From Ulva prolifera (taxonomy: Eukaryota > Chlorophyta > Ulvophyceae > Ulvales > Ulvaceae), in contig CM041199.1 in assembly GCA_023078555.1 (NCBI GenBank), forward strand, positions 3,592,513 to 3,656,512: 64,000 bases of DNA, written 5' to 3'. Position 1 is the stretch's first letter. Every line of letters begins with the position of its first letter. Of this stretch, positions 34,522-47,000 are shown piece after piece. A program made the translations under genes and the position numbers. The notes under the pieces were generated by a model. It worked only from the letters and a program-made list of their open reading frames with translations, did no database searches and had not been told where the DNA came from.

Positions 34522-35853
34522 CTACTGCACGACGCCCTCCTTGAGCACATCGTATGGGATCGGCGCGACGGTGACCATGTTCACGCCTGGCATCGTGAAG
34601 CCCTCCCGTGGCTGCTTCGGGCAGCGGCGCAGGTCGTAGCGGCCGAGCGTCTCTGCATGTGCAAGCAGCTGCGCTCAGCCTAGTGCAGCAGGTGCGTCAC
34701 TGTGCCTACCCAACACATGCCTACTCCGCTGGCATGCCATCGGCGTTGTGCACTGGGCGCCTGGAGCGGTGCATTGCCTCGAGGCCAGACAGCATGCTTG
34801 TAGGACCATGCTTGCAGCGAGGCGACCTGACGCCATGCTGGACAGGACAGAAGTCAAAGGGTGTTTTGTAGACTGCCGACGGAGCGAAATAATTGAGGCA
34901 CTTGACGATACTTCGTGGCAGTGTAAAGGGTACACTATGATTCGGATGGGAATGTTGCCTCAGAGAGAGATGTGCGCAGCCTCATGCCATCTGAAGCTGT
35001 TTTGCAGTGATTTCGTTTGGTGCGCTCCTCCATGACCAGGACATCTGGACGCAACTGTGCAGCCCATTAGACCAGCTAGCATCTCCATGCAGGGCGGCAA
35101 GAGCAAGCAGCATTCACTGGTCCGGAAAGCCTTTGACCCAAGGAATCCGACAACCACAATCCCGCAGACTGGAGACCTCTCTGACAGTCCCAGCGCTGCG
35201 GCGAAGACAGATGCTAGAATGCATACCACCCTTCGCCTTGGCGTCCTTCTTGAGTGCCTCGTTCTTCGCACGGCGGTTGAGGAAGTCATCCCTGCACCTG
35301 GAGGGGACGACATGCTCCACACGGACATGAATCCGTTTCCTGATGATACGGCCATTAACCTGCACAAAGATCGGAACTATGGTGAAACGAAGCTTGATCG
35401 TGGATTTTGATGAGCAACAGGGCCAATCCACTGGCATTTAGTTGCTTGGTGCAGGTACACAAGGCCCAGCTGCCGCATCTTAACAAGCAGCACCCGTCAC
35501 CAAGTGAACATCTTCTGTTGTGTATCTAATGATCTTTCTCTACGTATGGCATCAGGTGGTGACGTCAAGCCGCTGCCGTTTGAGGCGGTAGATACAGACG
35601 GCATAGAAAAAAGCACCTGCTTGTTCATCTCCACACCAACGGCACGCTTGGTGACATTCCAGATGACACCAGTCTTTCCGTGGTAGAACTTGTGTGGCAT
35701 GCCTGCCTGGACCGCCGAGTTCACCTTGACGTCGACGTAGTCGCCGATCTTGAAGACACGGAGGGTGTCAGTCAAAGGAATGACACCATTCTTGCGGTAT
35801 CCTTTAGAGAAGGTATCCCTGGTACGGGAGCGCAGACCATGTCCGTTAGGCAT
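34522..35853 (-). CDS. RPL21: 60S ribosomal protein eL21
   Basis: Three exons (35617-35853, 35230-35359, 34522-34652) give 165 residues, close to the usual 160. The order of conserved segments is as in human RPL21: [61 protein letters not shown] and [11 protein letters not shown] near the C-terminus. Donors are CAG|GTGCTTT and G|GTGGTAT; acceptors are TTTGTGCAG and CATGCAG. eL21 is a structural protein of the cytosolic large subunit. Its start faces the leuD start across 406 bp, so the two genes probably share a bidirectional promoter. The last exon is more GC-rich than the first two. Confidence 0.95.
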
Positions 35854-36259
35854 ATTGTTCTACGCTGCAGGGAAAAGAATTTGAACACGGGCGTTCTGTC
35901 CCCGATACGACTACCCGAAAAGAGAGTTCAGATCATGCTTTCGGCGCATATGCTGGCAGCAGCAGAGTGTCCTGTGCAGATGTCACAGGCTGTTGCTCCA
36001 CGCTTTGGAGAGACCGCGGCTTTCCAGTGACGTCATGAATGCATGCCCCAGAGCTCGACCAGACGCCCGGGCCTGCGAGGCAGCTTCTGCCTACCATACC
36101 TGCCCACTGCACAGGCCCTGCCGTGTACCTGGCCACGCCAGAGCCAACAATACAGAATCTATAGCTGTGCAAAGTGTATAAACATCCTGTTTGTTGATTG
36201 TGCTTGTAGATTTCCTGTCGTAGTGCCTTTGCAACCCAGTACTGCTACAGCTAACGAAA
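35854..36259. promoter_or_regulatory. Divergent intergenic region between eL21 and leuD
   Basis: The 406 bp between two divergent start codons must hold both 5' ends. No TATA box or other named motif stands out. Confidence 0.5.
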
Positions 36260-39200
36260 ATGACCTCGACAGCCATGTTCTCCTGCACACGTGCACGACG
36301 ATGTGCGCAGTGGCAGATCGGTAGCGCTCGGCGTAACGTATTGGCCTGTGCGGCGAAGTTCAACATGATTGAAGGCGATAGACGAGTTGTCACCGGCAAA
36401 GCGTTCGTATGCAAGGATGTGCGCCTCTAGCACCTCAAGAAGGGCCAGCTGTCTTTATGACCAAAGTTACACTCAGAATTTTGGGCTGTGCAGAACATCG
36501 ACACGGATCAAATCATCCCTGCGGAGTATCTGACTCTGGTCCCATCCAAGGTGTGCAAACCACCGTTCGCCCAGCAGCAACTTGGCGTGGCTCCACCTGC
36601 CGTATGGCCATAATCATGTTGTAGGTGAGCAGAAGTTTCTGTTCGATCGTATGCGTGTGATTCGGGAAGAATTTATGTACCCGGTATGCTGAGCGGCCTT
36701 CTGCTGCCGCTCGCGGCACCGCATAGGCAAATGTGGGTCTGCGCGTTAACAGGATTATCGACCGTTGCAATCGTGGTACCATTCACGTTGTGTTGTAGCG
36801 GCAACTGCATAACGAAGGCCCCGCACATCATCCACGACTGCGGCATGGCTGTATGCCTTGGAGCCAGAGCAGCACCTGCGCTGTTGCACGCGGCCACGAA
36901 CCACACACACCCGAGAGTTATCTGTGAACTTTGACTGACAATTTCCGGGCCTGTGTATCTATGATGAAAGACCAGGCCTTACCTCCGATGTACATTTGCA
37001 TGTATTATGAACCGCATGTGGCGCGATGGCCTGCTTGCAAGTGAGCAGAAGCCAGGCAGAGGTGTGCTCCTGCATCACAATCAGGCTCACTCATTGCACC
37101 CACACTGACCAACGGTAGCCCAGCAATGGCAGCAGACTGGGTAAACAGCCATACAACGTCGTAGCTGAGCGCATCATCACAGTATACACTGTGTCTCGTC
37201 CCGCCTGCATCTCGCTGCTCTGCAACGTGTGCTAGCTACAGTGTGTAACGTCTTCTACAGCTCCTCTGTCCAGGACTTATCGTGGCAGCGCCTCTCCGCA
37301 AGCACTGCCACAGGACCGACTGTTGTGGCGCGTCAGTCAAATTACATGAGACCGAGCAATTGTTCGGCAGAGCACCACAATAAATAGCTATACACCGCAA
37401 CCAACAACATGTACCAAAGCTGCAACATACCAACACGCACACCAACTAGTCGTGGCAAAGTGGCCCTCTTGTATCCGGGCGCTGGCCCTCGCAGTTGAAA
37501 TCTTGACATTTGTCCGGCCCAGTGCCTGTACTCCATCGTTTGCCTGCCTGTCTGATCTGCTTTCGGGGGGCTTTGATGGAGGCCTCAGCGCTGCTCAGCG
37601 ACCAACTGGGACATCATGTGGCTTGTGAATGCCTGTGCCTGGCCGCATGAGCTTGAGAAACCACAATAATCACACAACCATGAACCTTGCCGTCACGCCT
37701 GACTTCTCCGAATCGAGGTGTGCACAAGCTTGCAGCAAGACTTGGGTGTGTGGTGTTCACCTGGCTGTCCCCCTGGGGGAGTGTTCACCTGGCTGAAACG
37801 ACTCACGCGCTGCTAGCCGTGCCCTTGTCCACGTGTAGAAATGAAACAGCGCCCCCCACTGGACGCTCACACACACACACCACCCCCCGCATCCCGCCCC
37901 CGCAAGCCCGTGGAAAGGTCTACCAGATCATCGTCTACCATGACGATCGTCAGACATCATCGGACGAGGCACAGCTCCAGCTTCCGAGCGGCTTCACTGT
38001 GTCTTGCTTACGACTGGCCACCATGTGTGCAGCCGGACGAGTACGAGAAGCTGGGCAGCTACGCGATGATCGGCCTGCCGGAGGAGCTCTACCCGGAGCG
38101 CTACATCACGGGGGACTCCATGAAGACGGAGTACCCGATCGTCATCGCCGGCGCCAACTTCGGCTGCGGCTCCTCCCGCGAGCACGCCCCCGTCTCCATG
38201 GGCGCCGCCGGTACGCCGCGCCCCCCCCCCCTTCCATTTCCTGCTCTGCTCGCTTTCTGTCCAGATTGGAGCAGAGCCGGATGCTCTGCGATCGGCGTGA
38301 CCGTATCTGCCGTGAACGGTTTGTTTATGGATTGGCGACATAATGATGTAGACTGATCGAACTACGATGTGGAAGTGTTGGTGATGTGCGGCGGTGGCGG
38401 TGGTGGTGGGCTGCGCCGCAGGGGTGCGGCAGCTGCCTGGCGCGATGGGTGGGGGGGGCCTCAGCACGCCGCACTTTGCACCTGCCGCTATCGAGCCTTA
38501 TAGCGGGGGTGTGGCGTTGGCGGCCTCCCACCCCATCAGCTTGGAGTCTCTCGAGATGCAGCTGGGATGGCAGCCACATGTGTGACCACTGGTGGCACAC
38601 CAGGGTCGAGGCAGCGAGGCGGGTAGCACTGCGAAAGCAGCCGCATGTGTCTGTGACGGTGCAGCAGGTGGCGTGGGGGCTTGCCACTGCTGCGGCCGCT
38701 ACTTCAGGGTATTTGTTTTGCCTGCTCGGTCAATGGCGCGGCCACCGCATGCAGCCACGCATGTACACTGTCAGCCCGCATCCAGTCCCGTCTCCGGGGT
38801 GTGACATGCATGGCGTGATGCCACCGTGCCGCGCTCGCATGTCGTGCTGTGACGGCCGTGCAGCTGATCCCAGGGAGTAGGGCACGACCCCACGAGGCGC
38901 ATTCGTGGCAGATCGTCACTCTTGTCCATGCACTGCGGCGACCACTTGCATGCATGCGTGTGCTGTGTCACGCTCTGTCTACCCCGGCCAGCAGCTGCGC
39001 TCAGCAATGGCCGGCTGCGCACGCGCTGCGCACCATGCGCTGTGTGCTGTGCACCGTGAGAGGCCGGGGTGGCTTGCAGGGTGCCTGGCGGTGGTGGCGG
39101 AGTCGTACGCGCGCATCTTCTTCCGCAACAGCATCTCCACCGGCGAGCTGTACCCGTGCGAGGCGCGGCAGCGGCTGTGCGACGTGTTTGAGACGGGCGA

Positions 39201-39754
39201 CGAGGTCGAGCTCGACATGGAGGCCGACAAGATCACCCGCCTCAGCACCGGTGCGCCCCGCCACACAATGATACATACAGCGCGAGTGGCAGCTACAGGT
39301 GTCTGCAACCACGCAGCACGCGGCGGTGGAGCTCGAGGCATCTGCCGCTGCTGCTGCCGCCAGTGCGTTGCGGAATTCAGACACAGCCAGAGCGGCCTTG
39401 TCGCTTTACCTCAATTGCGGTCAGGCGTGCAGGTAACGGTGCATGCATGGACAGCAGGGTGGTCTAGTCAGCACGGCGGCCCACCAGGGCCCTGCTCGCG
39501 GCACATCATGTCACCAGCTCTGTCAGTGCAGTGTCTCACCATCTTACATTAAAAAGAAACAAATCATCTCAGCCTGGTGTGCTGCGCGTGTAGGGGAGGT
39601 GTTTGACCTGAAGCCGCTCGGCGATGCGGCGCCGGTGATCGACGCCGGCGGCATCTTTGAGTACGCGCGCCGCACCGGCATGATCGCCAACATCAAGAAG
39701 GAGGCCGCCGAAGCCGCCGCCGCCGCCGCCACCGCCGCCGCCGCCGCGCAGTAG
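36260..39754 (+). CDS. leuD: 3-isopropylmalate dehydratase small subunit, plastid-targeted
   Basis: Five exons (36260-36418, 36494-36550, 38033-38210, 39080-39250, 39594-39754) splice in phase to 241 residues. With the large subunit, this protein isomerises 2- to 3-isopropylmalate in leucine synthesis, normally in the plastid. The first 30 or so residues (MTSTAMFSCTRARRCAQ...) look like a transit peptide. The swivel domain follows, with the family signatures NIDTDQIIPAEYLTLVP (from residue 54), GANFGCGSSREHAP, VVAESYARIFFRN and DAGGIFEYARRTGMI. Donors are GAT|GTGCGCC, AAG|GTGTGCA, G|GTACGCC and G|GTGCGCC. The third intron starts with a C run (38221-38231). The C-terminus carries an unusual poly-Ala tail (KKEAAEAAAAAATAAAAAQ). 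Exons 1-2 are about 50-54% GC, exons 3-5 well above 60%. A fungal-type fused enzyme is excluded by the stop. Confidence 0.95.
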
Positions 39755-41091
39755 GGTCTCCGCACACCGCGCGTGAGCCGCGGCGGTGCCGTGCGCGTCT
39801 GCTTCTTGCGTTTGCGCCTTGCGCCACGTGGCCAAGCGGCTGCGGAAGAGCCCGTGCTGTGCTATTCGGGGGAGGCTGTTGCTCGTCGCAGCACGCACAG
39901 CACGGCGGGTGGCGAAGCTGCTGGCTGTGCTCGCATCCTGCACGTGATGCGCGCTTGCAGGCGGTGCTGAGCCCCGCCGTGTGCGTGAAGCCCGCCTGAA
40001 TTTACGGTTACTGTTTTTATCACGGTAGGCAGGGAGGCCTGCCGGCGGTGGTGAGCTCTGCGTGGCGTCATTGGAGCTGCTGTAGGGAGTGGTGCACGGC
40101 CTTGCCTGCGTGTCAGCAGGGGAGGGGGAGTGGAGCGCTGATGACCGGCATCTGAGATGAGCCTGGGGAGACCGAATATTCCATGTGGGGAGGTTCAGGG
40201 GTTCAGAACGGGGGGCCCATGGTGGCCGCTGGGGTTGACATGGATGCCATGACGACTTGCGTGCGCTGCAAGTTCCCCACAGCCAAGGTAGATTTGGCAT
40301 CCCTCGAAAATTCTGGTCGCGCTGTGGCCTCTGCAAGGTGTTCGTTGCCGAAGTGGTGTCGAAGCTGTGTAGTCAATCACTGAGGCTGGTGTCTACGCGA
40401 TAGCCTGAGCAGGTACATGAGCACGCTGGTCAGGCGTATACTATAGGCATGCGCTTTCAGCACTCTCAGCAGCGCTAGCGCTGCTGGAATACAGTGACGC
40501 CCAGTCACACTTGTCGAACGTGCGAAATGGATGTAAATGTGTCGGGAGCGTGCTTCTTTCGGAGCGCTGCATGTTTGCTGCCGTGCATGCTTTTTTTAAC
40601 ACGATCTTCGCGGGTACACTTGCCTTTGCGAAGTCTCTAGGCGAGTCTGCGAAGCCAGTCACAAATGAGTTCAACATGAGCCACATGGCTACACGCACAG
40701 TTCAGCGATGTGTGACCCGTTGCAAGAGGAAGGCCTGATAGTGTCGGGCTGTTGTGATGCCGCTTTCAGCGACCATAACCGATTGTGCTAGTCACGGGAC
40801 ATCTGGCGCACCTTTGCGTGGCTTTGGTGTACAACATGTTGCTGTGATCGTTCATAAACATACACCTACCATAGCAGCTGCTTGCAAATCGCAAAAGACT
40901 GGATTCTATGGAATCTCCAGAGCCCTGCATCGAATATATTCTCTTTGGTGGTGAGTTCATAGCTGTACACTGACCTGGCACTACGGTCAGTAGAGACAAG
41001 GCCCACGCGATCGCGGCGTCATAACAATTTATATGCTCAGAATGTCAGGATATCTGCTCGTACCTTGATTGTCAGTACGTGCTGGGCCGCA
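39755..41091. other. Intergenic, nothing recognised
   Basis: Between leuD and COG1, both plus strand, so it should hold the leuD terminator and the COG1 promoter. Frames present are short and lack motifs. Confidence 0.5.
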
Positions 41092-44000
41092 ATGGGTGCC
41101 CGAGCTGCGCCTGACTTGACGCGCGTTGCACTTCAGCAAGCGCAGAAGAGTGCAGAGGCGCTCTTCGAAAGCAAAAGTGTAGCGGACATAAAAAAAGTAC
41201 GATCTCATTCAATTAGGGCCCCATCCCTGCCCAGTGATGACGCTTGACCTGCAAAGCTTTGCACGAACAAGTTGCGCATGAGTGGAATCTTCGCTGAAGG
41301 AGCCAAAGCGGTTCCTTAAACTGCCATGGAAGGCCACAGACGCTGTCATGCTGTGCTGAGGCTGTGCATGTCGAGCTGGGGTATGTGATCAACACCTTGG
41401 CACTCACGACAGTGTCCAGACCGACCATGTCGTTAAGAGACCTTTACCGATAGCATACAACAGTCAATTGTGAGTCCCGTCGTGTGTACATGGTCTGCGA
41501 GCTTCAGGTCGAGGCTCAGACCCGTCATGACATCGACAAGAAGAAGCTGCAGCTTCGGCAGATGGTGGGGGACTCGTACCACGAGCTCATCACCTCTGCC
41601 AACATGATCCAGACCATGGCAGACAACTGCAAAAGCGTCGCTGATGACCTGTCGCAAATTCGAAGGGTGTTCAGAGATCTCGCGCTGGACTTGACCTCAA
41701 ACGGGGCCACTGCAAAGTCACAGAGACCTGGAATGACAGCTGCTCAGCTCGAACTGTATGGTACGATCTATTCACCTGATATACTGTCTATATCGAGACG
41801 CCTGGTGCTGCAGCAGTACGGCCAGGAAAGAGTTCCAGACAGCGACCGCCAACAGTCAGTGCTCATCTGGTTGTCCTCGCCAGGCGCACAACACATGCTG
41901 ACCAGGGACTTCTTCCAGCACTTCTCCACTCAGAGCTGATCTCGTGCATAACTCCCGCAATGTGCATCTATCGAATCAGTCGAGTCCCACAACCTCCCCT
42001 CCATCACAACACAGCGCAGCGCCCGGCCTCAAATCAGCATCCCGTCAACAGACAGCGTCGCGGTTGCACTCACAAACACCCCCCTTCGCGCACGTAAACC
42101 ATCATACATGAGTATCTGCTTCCATGGTCCACGTCAAGAGATGCCAGCGAGGTTACCTGGTGACAGCCTTGCGGCCAGCATGGCATGAATGTGCCACCTG
42201 ACTCCCTACCATCCTACACAACAAGCACTTCCATTTCCTCTCCAGTGCTAGCTCCATGCCTCTCGGGCAATGATGTGACTCGCAGCCATGCAGCCATCGG
42301 CAGCCGCGTGAAGTTCCTGGTGGACACCCCGGAGGCGCTCTGGGGGCAGCTGGACAGCAGGCAGCCGCTGGTAGCCGCGAGGCGCTTCCGGGCGGCGATG
42401 CTGGTGCACGAGGCGCTCGAGCGCACGTGCCCCGAGGCGCTGCGGCGGCAGTTCCCGCTGCTGCGGAACAAGTGGGCGTCGATCGAGGGCAAGCGCGGGG
42501 ACATCCTCGCGACCGCAAACGCGATGCTGCGGGAAGCCGCGACGCTGCCGCAGGTGCGACGCCGCTACAGGTATTTACGGCTGCTGGGGAGACAGCCTTT
42601 TTCGTTTCCTCATCATGAATAAAATTTTTGACCTTTTTTGAACAAAGGGCATGGGAAGTCTGTGTACATGTGCTGGCAACAGCAAGTTTGTGCGGAAGGC
42701 TGGCCGGGCGACCTGCGACTGCTAGATGGGGTCACTACAGCCGATTGCGTTGCCCGATGACCGTGCGCACGCACAAGCAGGGGTTGTACTCCATATGTAG
42801 TTACAAAGAAGAGAGGCTGGGCATCGAGCCGTTTCTCGAAGGACTGTCGCTTTATCCACACACTCATTCACCAGTTCCGTGCATGCCCACTGCGGGCAAA
42901 TGCACTGCACATGAGATGCTATGAAAGCGTCTTCACAATCGGAGAAAACTCCATATGTAGTGCCAATCAGAGAAAACTCCATGTGTAGTATGTAGTAACA
43001 ACGGACAGAGGCCGGGCAACGGGCCGTTCCTAGGAACTCCGAAATCCGGGACCGAAAGAGGCATATAATGCAGAGGGCCAGGCGATGAGTTTGCGCGCTG
43101 GTCTGAGTTCTGTGTTCTGCGGGCGGCGGTCACCCCATTCATCAGCTTACCGCTGAAGGGAGAGCTCAGTCTGTGCAGTTCCGAGCAAGCTCGGTCTGCA
43201 CCTGAAGTTTTGGTGGCATGCATGCCATGTGTACAATTGCCTCGTAACACTCACTGGATAGGTTGTAGGGTGGCTTGGATGGAGTGTAGGGTGGCGTAGT
43301 ATGAGCCGGACCCGTTGTTGAGTCCGCCGTGAACATGCATGTGCGTTTGCGTGCCCTCTTCCGATCGCACATCACCCCACGCGCTCCGGTGTGCATGCAG
43401 ATGGCGAGCGCCTTAGCCACAGTCTGCCTGCTGCAAGGCTGTTCCTCCCAAGAGGCCCTCTCGCACTTTCTGCAGCAGCGCACAGTCTCCCTTGCCGCCT
43501 TTGCGGCACCCCCCGGCGACACGGCGGCGGCTGCCGCACCGGCAACCCCCTCCGCCGCTGAGACCAGCCGCGCGGCCGGGAACACAGCGCAACTCTCCGC
43601 GCATGCATGCACCATGGCGGCGATGGTGCAGGACGCGCTATTCCACGCCGTGCTCCTGTTTATGGACGGAGACCCTCTAGACCTGGGCGCCGGGACACTA
43701 GCAGGCACCCCGCGAGCCAATGGCCACACGGCCGGGTCGCTGGGAGCATTGGCAGGGCCTGCGGGAACGGACTGGCAGGGAACTGCAGGGGGCTTGGGCG
43801 AGGCCGGGCCGCTGATCATGCGTGCGCTGGTGGCGGATTCGCATGCGTCAGCGGAGCTGCTGTTTGATCCGCTGCCGGGGGCAGCGGAGGGTGCCTCAGA
43901 GGCGGAGGCGTGGGATGAAAGTCTCAAGGAGCAGCTGCTGAGCATGCCGCCCCTCCTGGCGGAGGAGGTGCGGCGGACGTGCGGCGCCTGGCTGCACGAC

Positions 44001-47000
44001 CTCCCCGCCGCGACGCCCGGCCTGCTCGCGGCCGCCGCCTCGTGCGCGGACCTCGCGGCCGTGTCTGACGCGGTGCGCGCAGCGCTGCCGCGCTGGGCGC
44101 CGCGCGGCGGCGCCGCCGCCGCAGCCGCGGCGACAGCCGCAGCCGGTAGCGGTGACGGTTCGCCGAAGTGGCCTGCGGTGGCCGCGACGGCGCTCGGGCG
44201 CAGTGTCGACCTCTGGGGCGCAGTGTTTGAGCCATGCGCTCTACGCTGCGCCGGCACGATCGTCAGCGCCGCGGTGCGCCGCGGCGCTGCCGCCACGCAG
44301 GAGCACCTCGGCGCCTGCCGCGCTGCTGTGGTGGCGGCTGCCGCCGCCGGCGCTGCAGCCGACGCGCCGGGGAGCTGTGTGGCAGCGGCGGAGTGGGGCA
44401 GCGCCGGCGGCGCGGCGCCGTGGCGTGCCGCCCTGCCGGAGGCGCGCGTGCTGCTGGACGCCGCCGTGCGGTCGATGCTTGCAGACGCGATGTCAATGCT
44501 GGCGCGCGGCGATGGAGGTGTCTCGGGGGCGCAGGCGGAGGCTCGGCGGGCCGACACACTAGAACAGCATGTGCACTCCGCCGTCGTCGCGGGTACAAAG
44601 CACCTCGCCGCTGAGCTCAGCGCGCTGCAAAGCGCGCTGCCGCCCGACAACCACTGCTGGCATGTTCCCCCACTGGCTCGCCGCGCCTGTCGCACATCCT
44701 GACTTGGGCCCACGGCGTAACCCCACACCATCTGAGGGCCACTACACCCTGCGAGCATAGTATCCGCATACATGCTGACACGGACGTCGTACACACAGTC
44801 GGGGCTGCAATGATATTACACATGTAGTGACAAAGGACAGAGGCCGGGCAGCGAGCCGTTGCCAGGAATAAACACGCAAATCCACTCACACAGTCATGGC
44901 ACTAGGCCGGGTACGAGCACGTACCACAGCTCGGCCGGTGATGCCAGCCAAAGATTGAAGCCCCGCACGGAGCACAAGAGCATTCCCCTTGCACAACGCC
45001 ACACTCTACCGGCGCAGAGCATTCATTACACATGTCAGCTTATGCATGCATGCATGCGTCAAGTCCATATGTCAGGGCGCTGGTGCTCTGCAGGGTGGTG
45101 GAGGAGGCGTTGCTGATCGGCCGCGCTGCACACGAGGTCGCGCACGCGTCATCCGCGCTGCCCCTCGCGCTCGCGCCCCTGACTGCGTGGCCAACGGCGG
45201 CGCCATCCGCCGCCGCGTCCGCGCTGTCGGTGCCTGGGCTCACGCGGCCACCGCGTGGCGCGGCGGCCACGGCGGCCGCGGGCCGGCTGCGGCCGGTACA
45301 GGCGGCTCTCGGAGAGGTGGCGCAGGCCGCATTTGCGCGCTGGGCGTGCTGGGCTGCGGGCGATCTCGCCGCTTCGTTCGTCTCGGCGCTCGCTGCAGAC
45401 CCTGCGCTGCAGGTATGCCGGGGCCCCCCACATGCGTAGACTGCAGCCCATGACCCTCTTCATCAGGCCTCCCTCGGCTTCACTTCATGTCCGTGCGATC
45501 CGTTACACGGGTGCTCACGTCGGAGCAATGCCTCATGCGTGGCTGAGGGGCTTGCGTGCGGCCTCCAGCAGCCTGCATGCCCGAGCGCACAGCACCATTC
45601 AGCAGTGCTGAAGTGATGGAATGGCGCTTCTTCTGTGCGTGTTCATGCCATCCGCCTGTGCAGCTTTGCAAGACCGTGCTTTTCATCTGTGCTGTGATCA
45701 CACATGTGTGACAGAACACCACGCACTCGATTGTGGCACTGGGTCAAACATGGTCACAGGTGCAACGTGTCTACAGGTGGAGTCCAAGCCGCGGACGTGG
45801 CGCCGGTGTGTCATGGAGTCGCTGTCGGATGCGACTGCCGCGGAGCTCGGGGAGGTGTCGTTCTCGCTGCCCGCCGAGCCGCTGGCGCCGACGATGGCGC
45901 TGCTGCTGGGCGCGACGCGCGAGCTGCAGCGCGCGGGCGGCCCGGCACTGCCGCCGCCTGCCCGCGACGGCCTCGCCTGCACCCTCCTGGTGCGCCTCCC
46001 TGCTCTGCCTCACCTGGCGACATGCCCGTGCGCGGCCTGAATGGCGGTATATTCGTAAGACCAACAAATGTCGTCTAACACTCCGGTCACCAGCAGCAGA
46101 GTTCAAGCGTCCACATGTCCGCACCCGCCATGCCGCGCCCCCCGTGTGAGACTGATTGTCATCTGACCATGCTCATCAAGATGAGAGGACAGTAGGTAGG
46201 TATGACTGACAAGCGCTCACTCGAGGAGTGCTTGGATGCATGAGAAGCATGCATCTCCCCCGGCTCCCTTGAAAAAACTTGTGCATCAAGGGTGCTGTGA
46301 CGCCACAGGTCGAGCTGACGTCGGCGCTCGAGGCCGCGCTACAGCCGCAGGCACCCCTAGCCACCACCCTCACTGAAGTCGGCACCCTCCAGCTTGTGTT
46401 TGACACGCTCCTCATCTCCAAGGCCCTCGCGCCGCCGCCGAAACGCACCGCAAACGGCTCCGCCGCCTCCGGCGACGCGGCGGCCGCGGCCGCCGCGCGG
46501 CTGCAGGACCTGCTGATCGAGCGGCTGGATCCTGTGGACTGGGCGGCGTACCGGACGCACATGGCGGGCCTGATTCAAGACAGCCTCGTGCGGAAGGGGC
46601 TGCTTCTTGGGCTGCTACTGCGCTTCAACCCGGCTGACCAGGTTTGCATTCGTACATGCATGCATGAAGCCTCTTGTCGCCGATACCTGAGCTCCCACGG
46701 ACAGCGGCTGTGGAGTGAGATTGTTTAGCCATTGACACCGCCTTGTTTCCCTCAATGGCCTCGACACGTGTCACTGCTGCTGATGCCTTCGATTTTGCTG
46801 GCGCCTGTCACTTGCTCGGAGTGCTCTCCACGCGCAGACACATGGCGCTGTCAGATGCCTATGGCCTGCCTGCATCTCCGTAATCGTCCATTTAACACAC
46901 AGCACCGTTCATAGCTGCTGATGCGTTATGCGTTGATACGTACACCCTTCCCGGCCGCTCCTGCCATCACCCGATCCACAGGTATCAGGCTTCATTTAGA

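Noticed and set aside
43166-44794. 542-codon minus-strand frame opposite COG1 exon 4
   Set aside because: Ala/Ser-rich antisense of a GC-rich exon; the plus strand has clear COG1 homology and matching splice phases.
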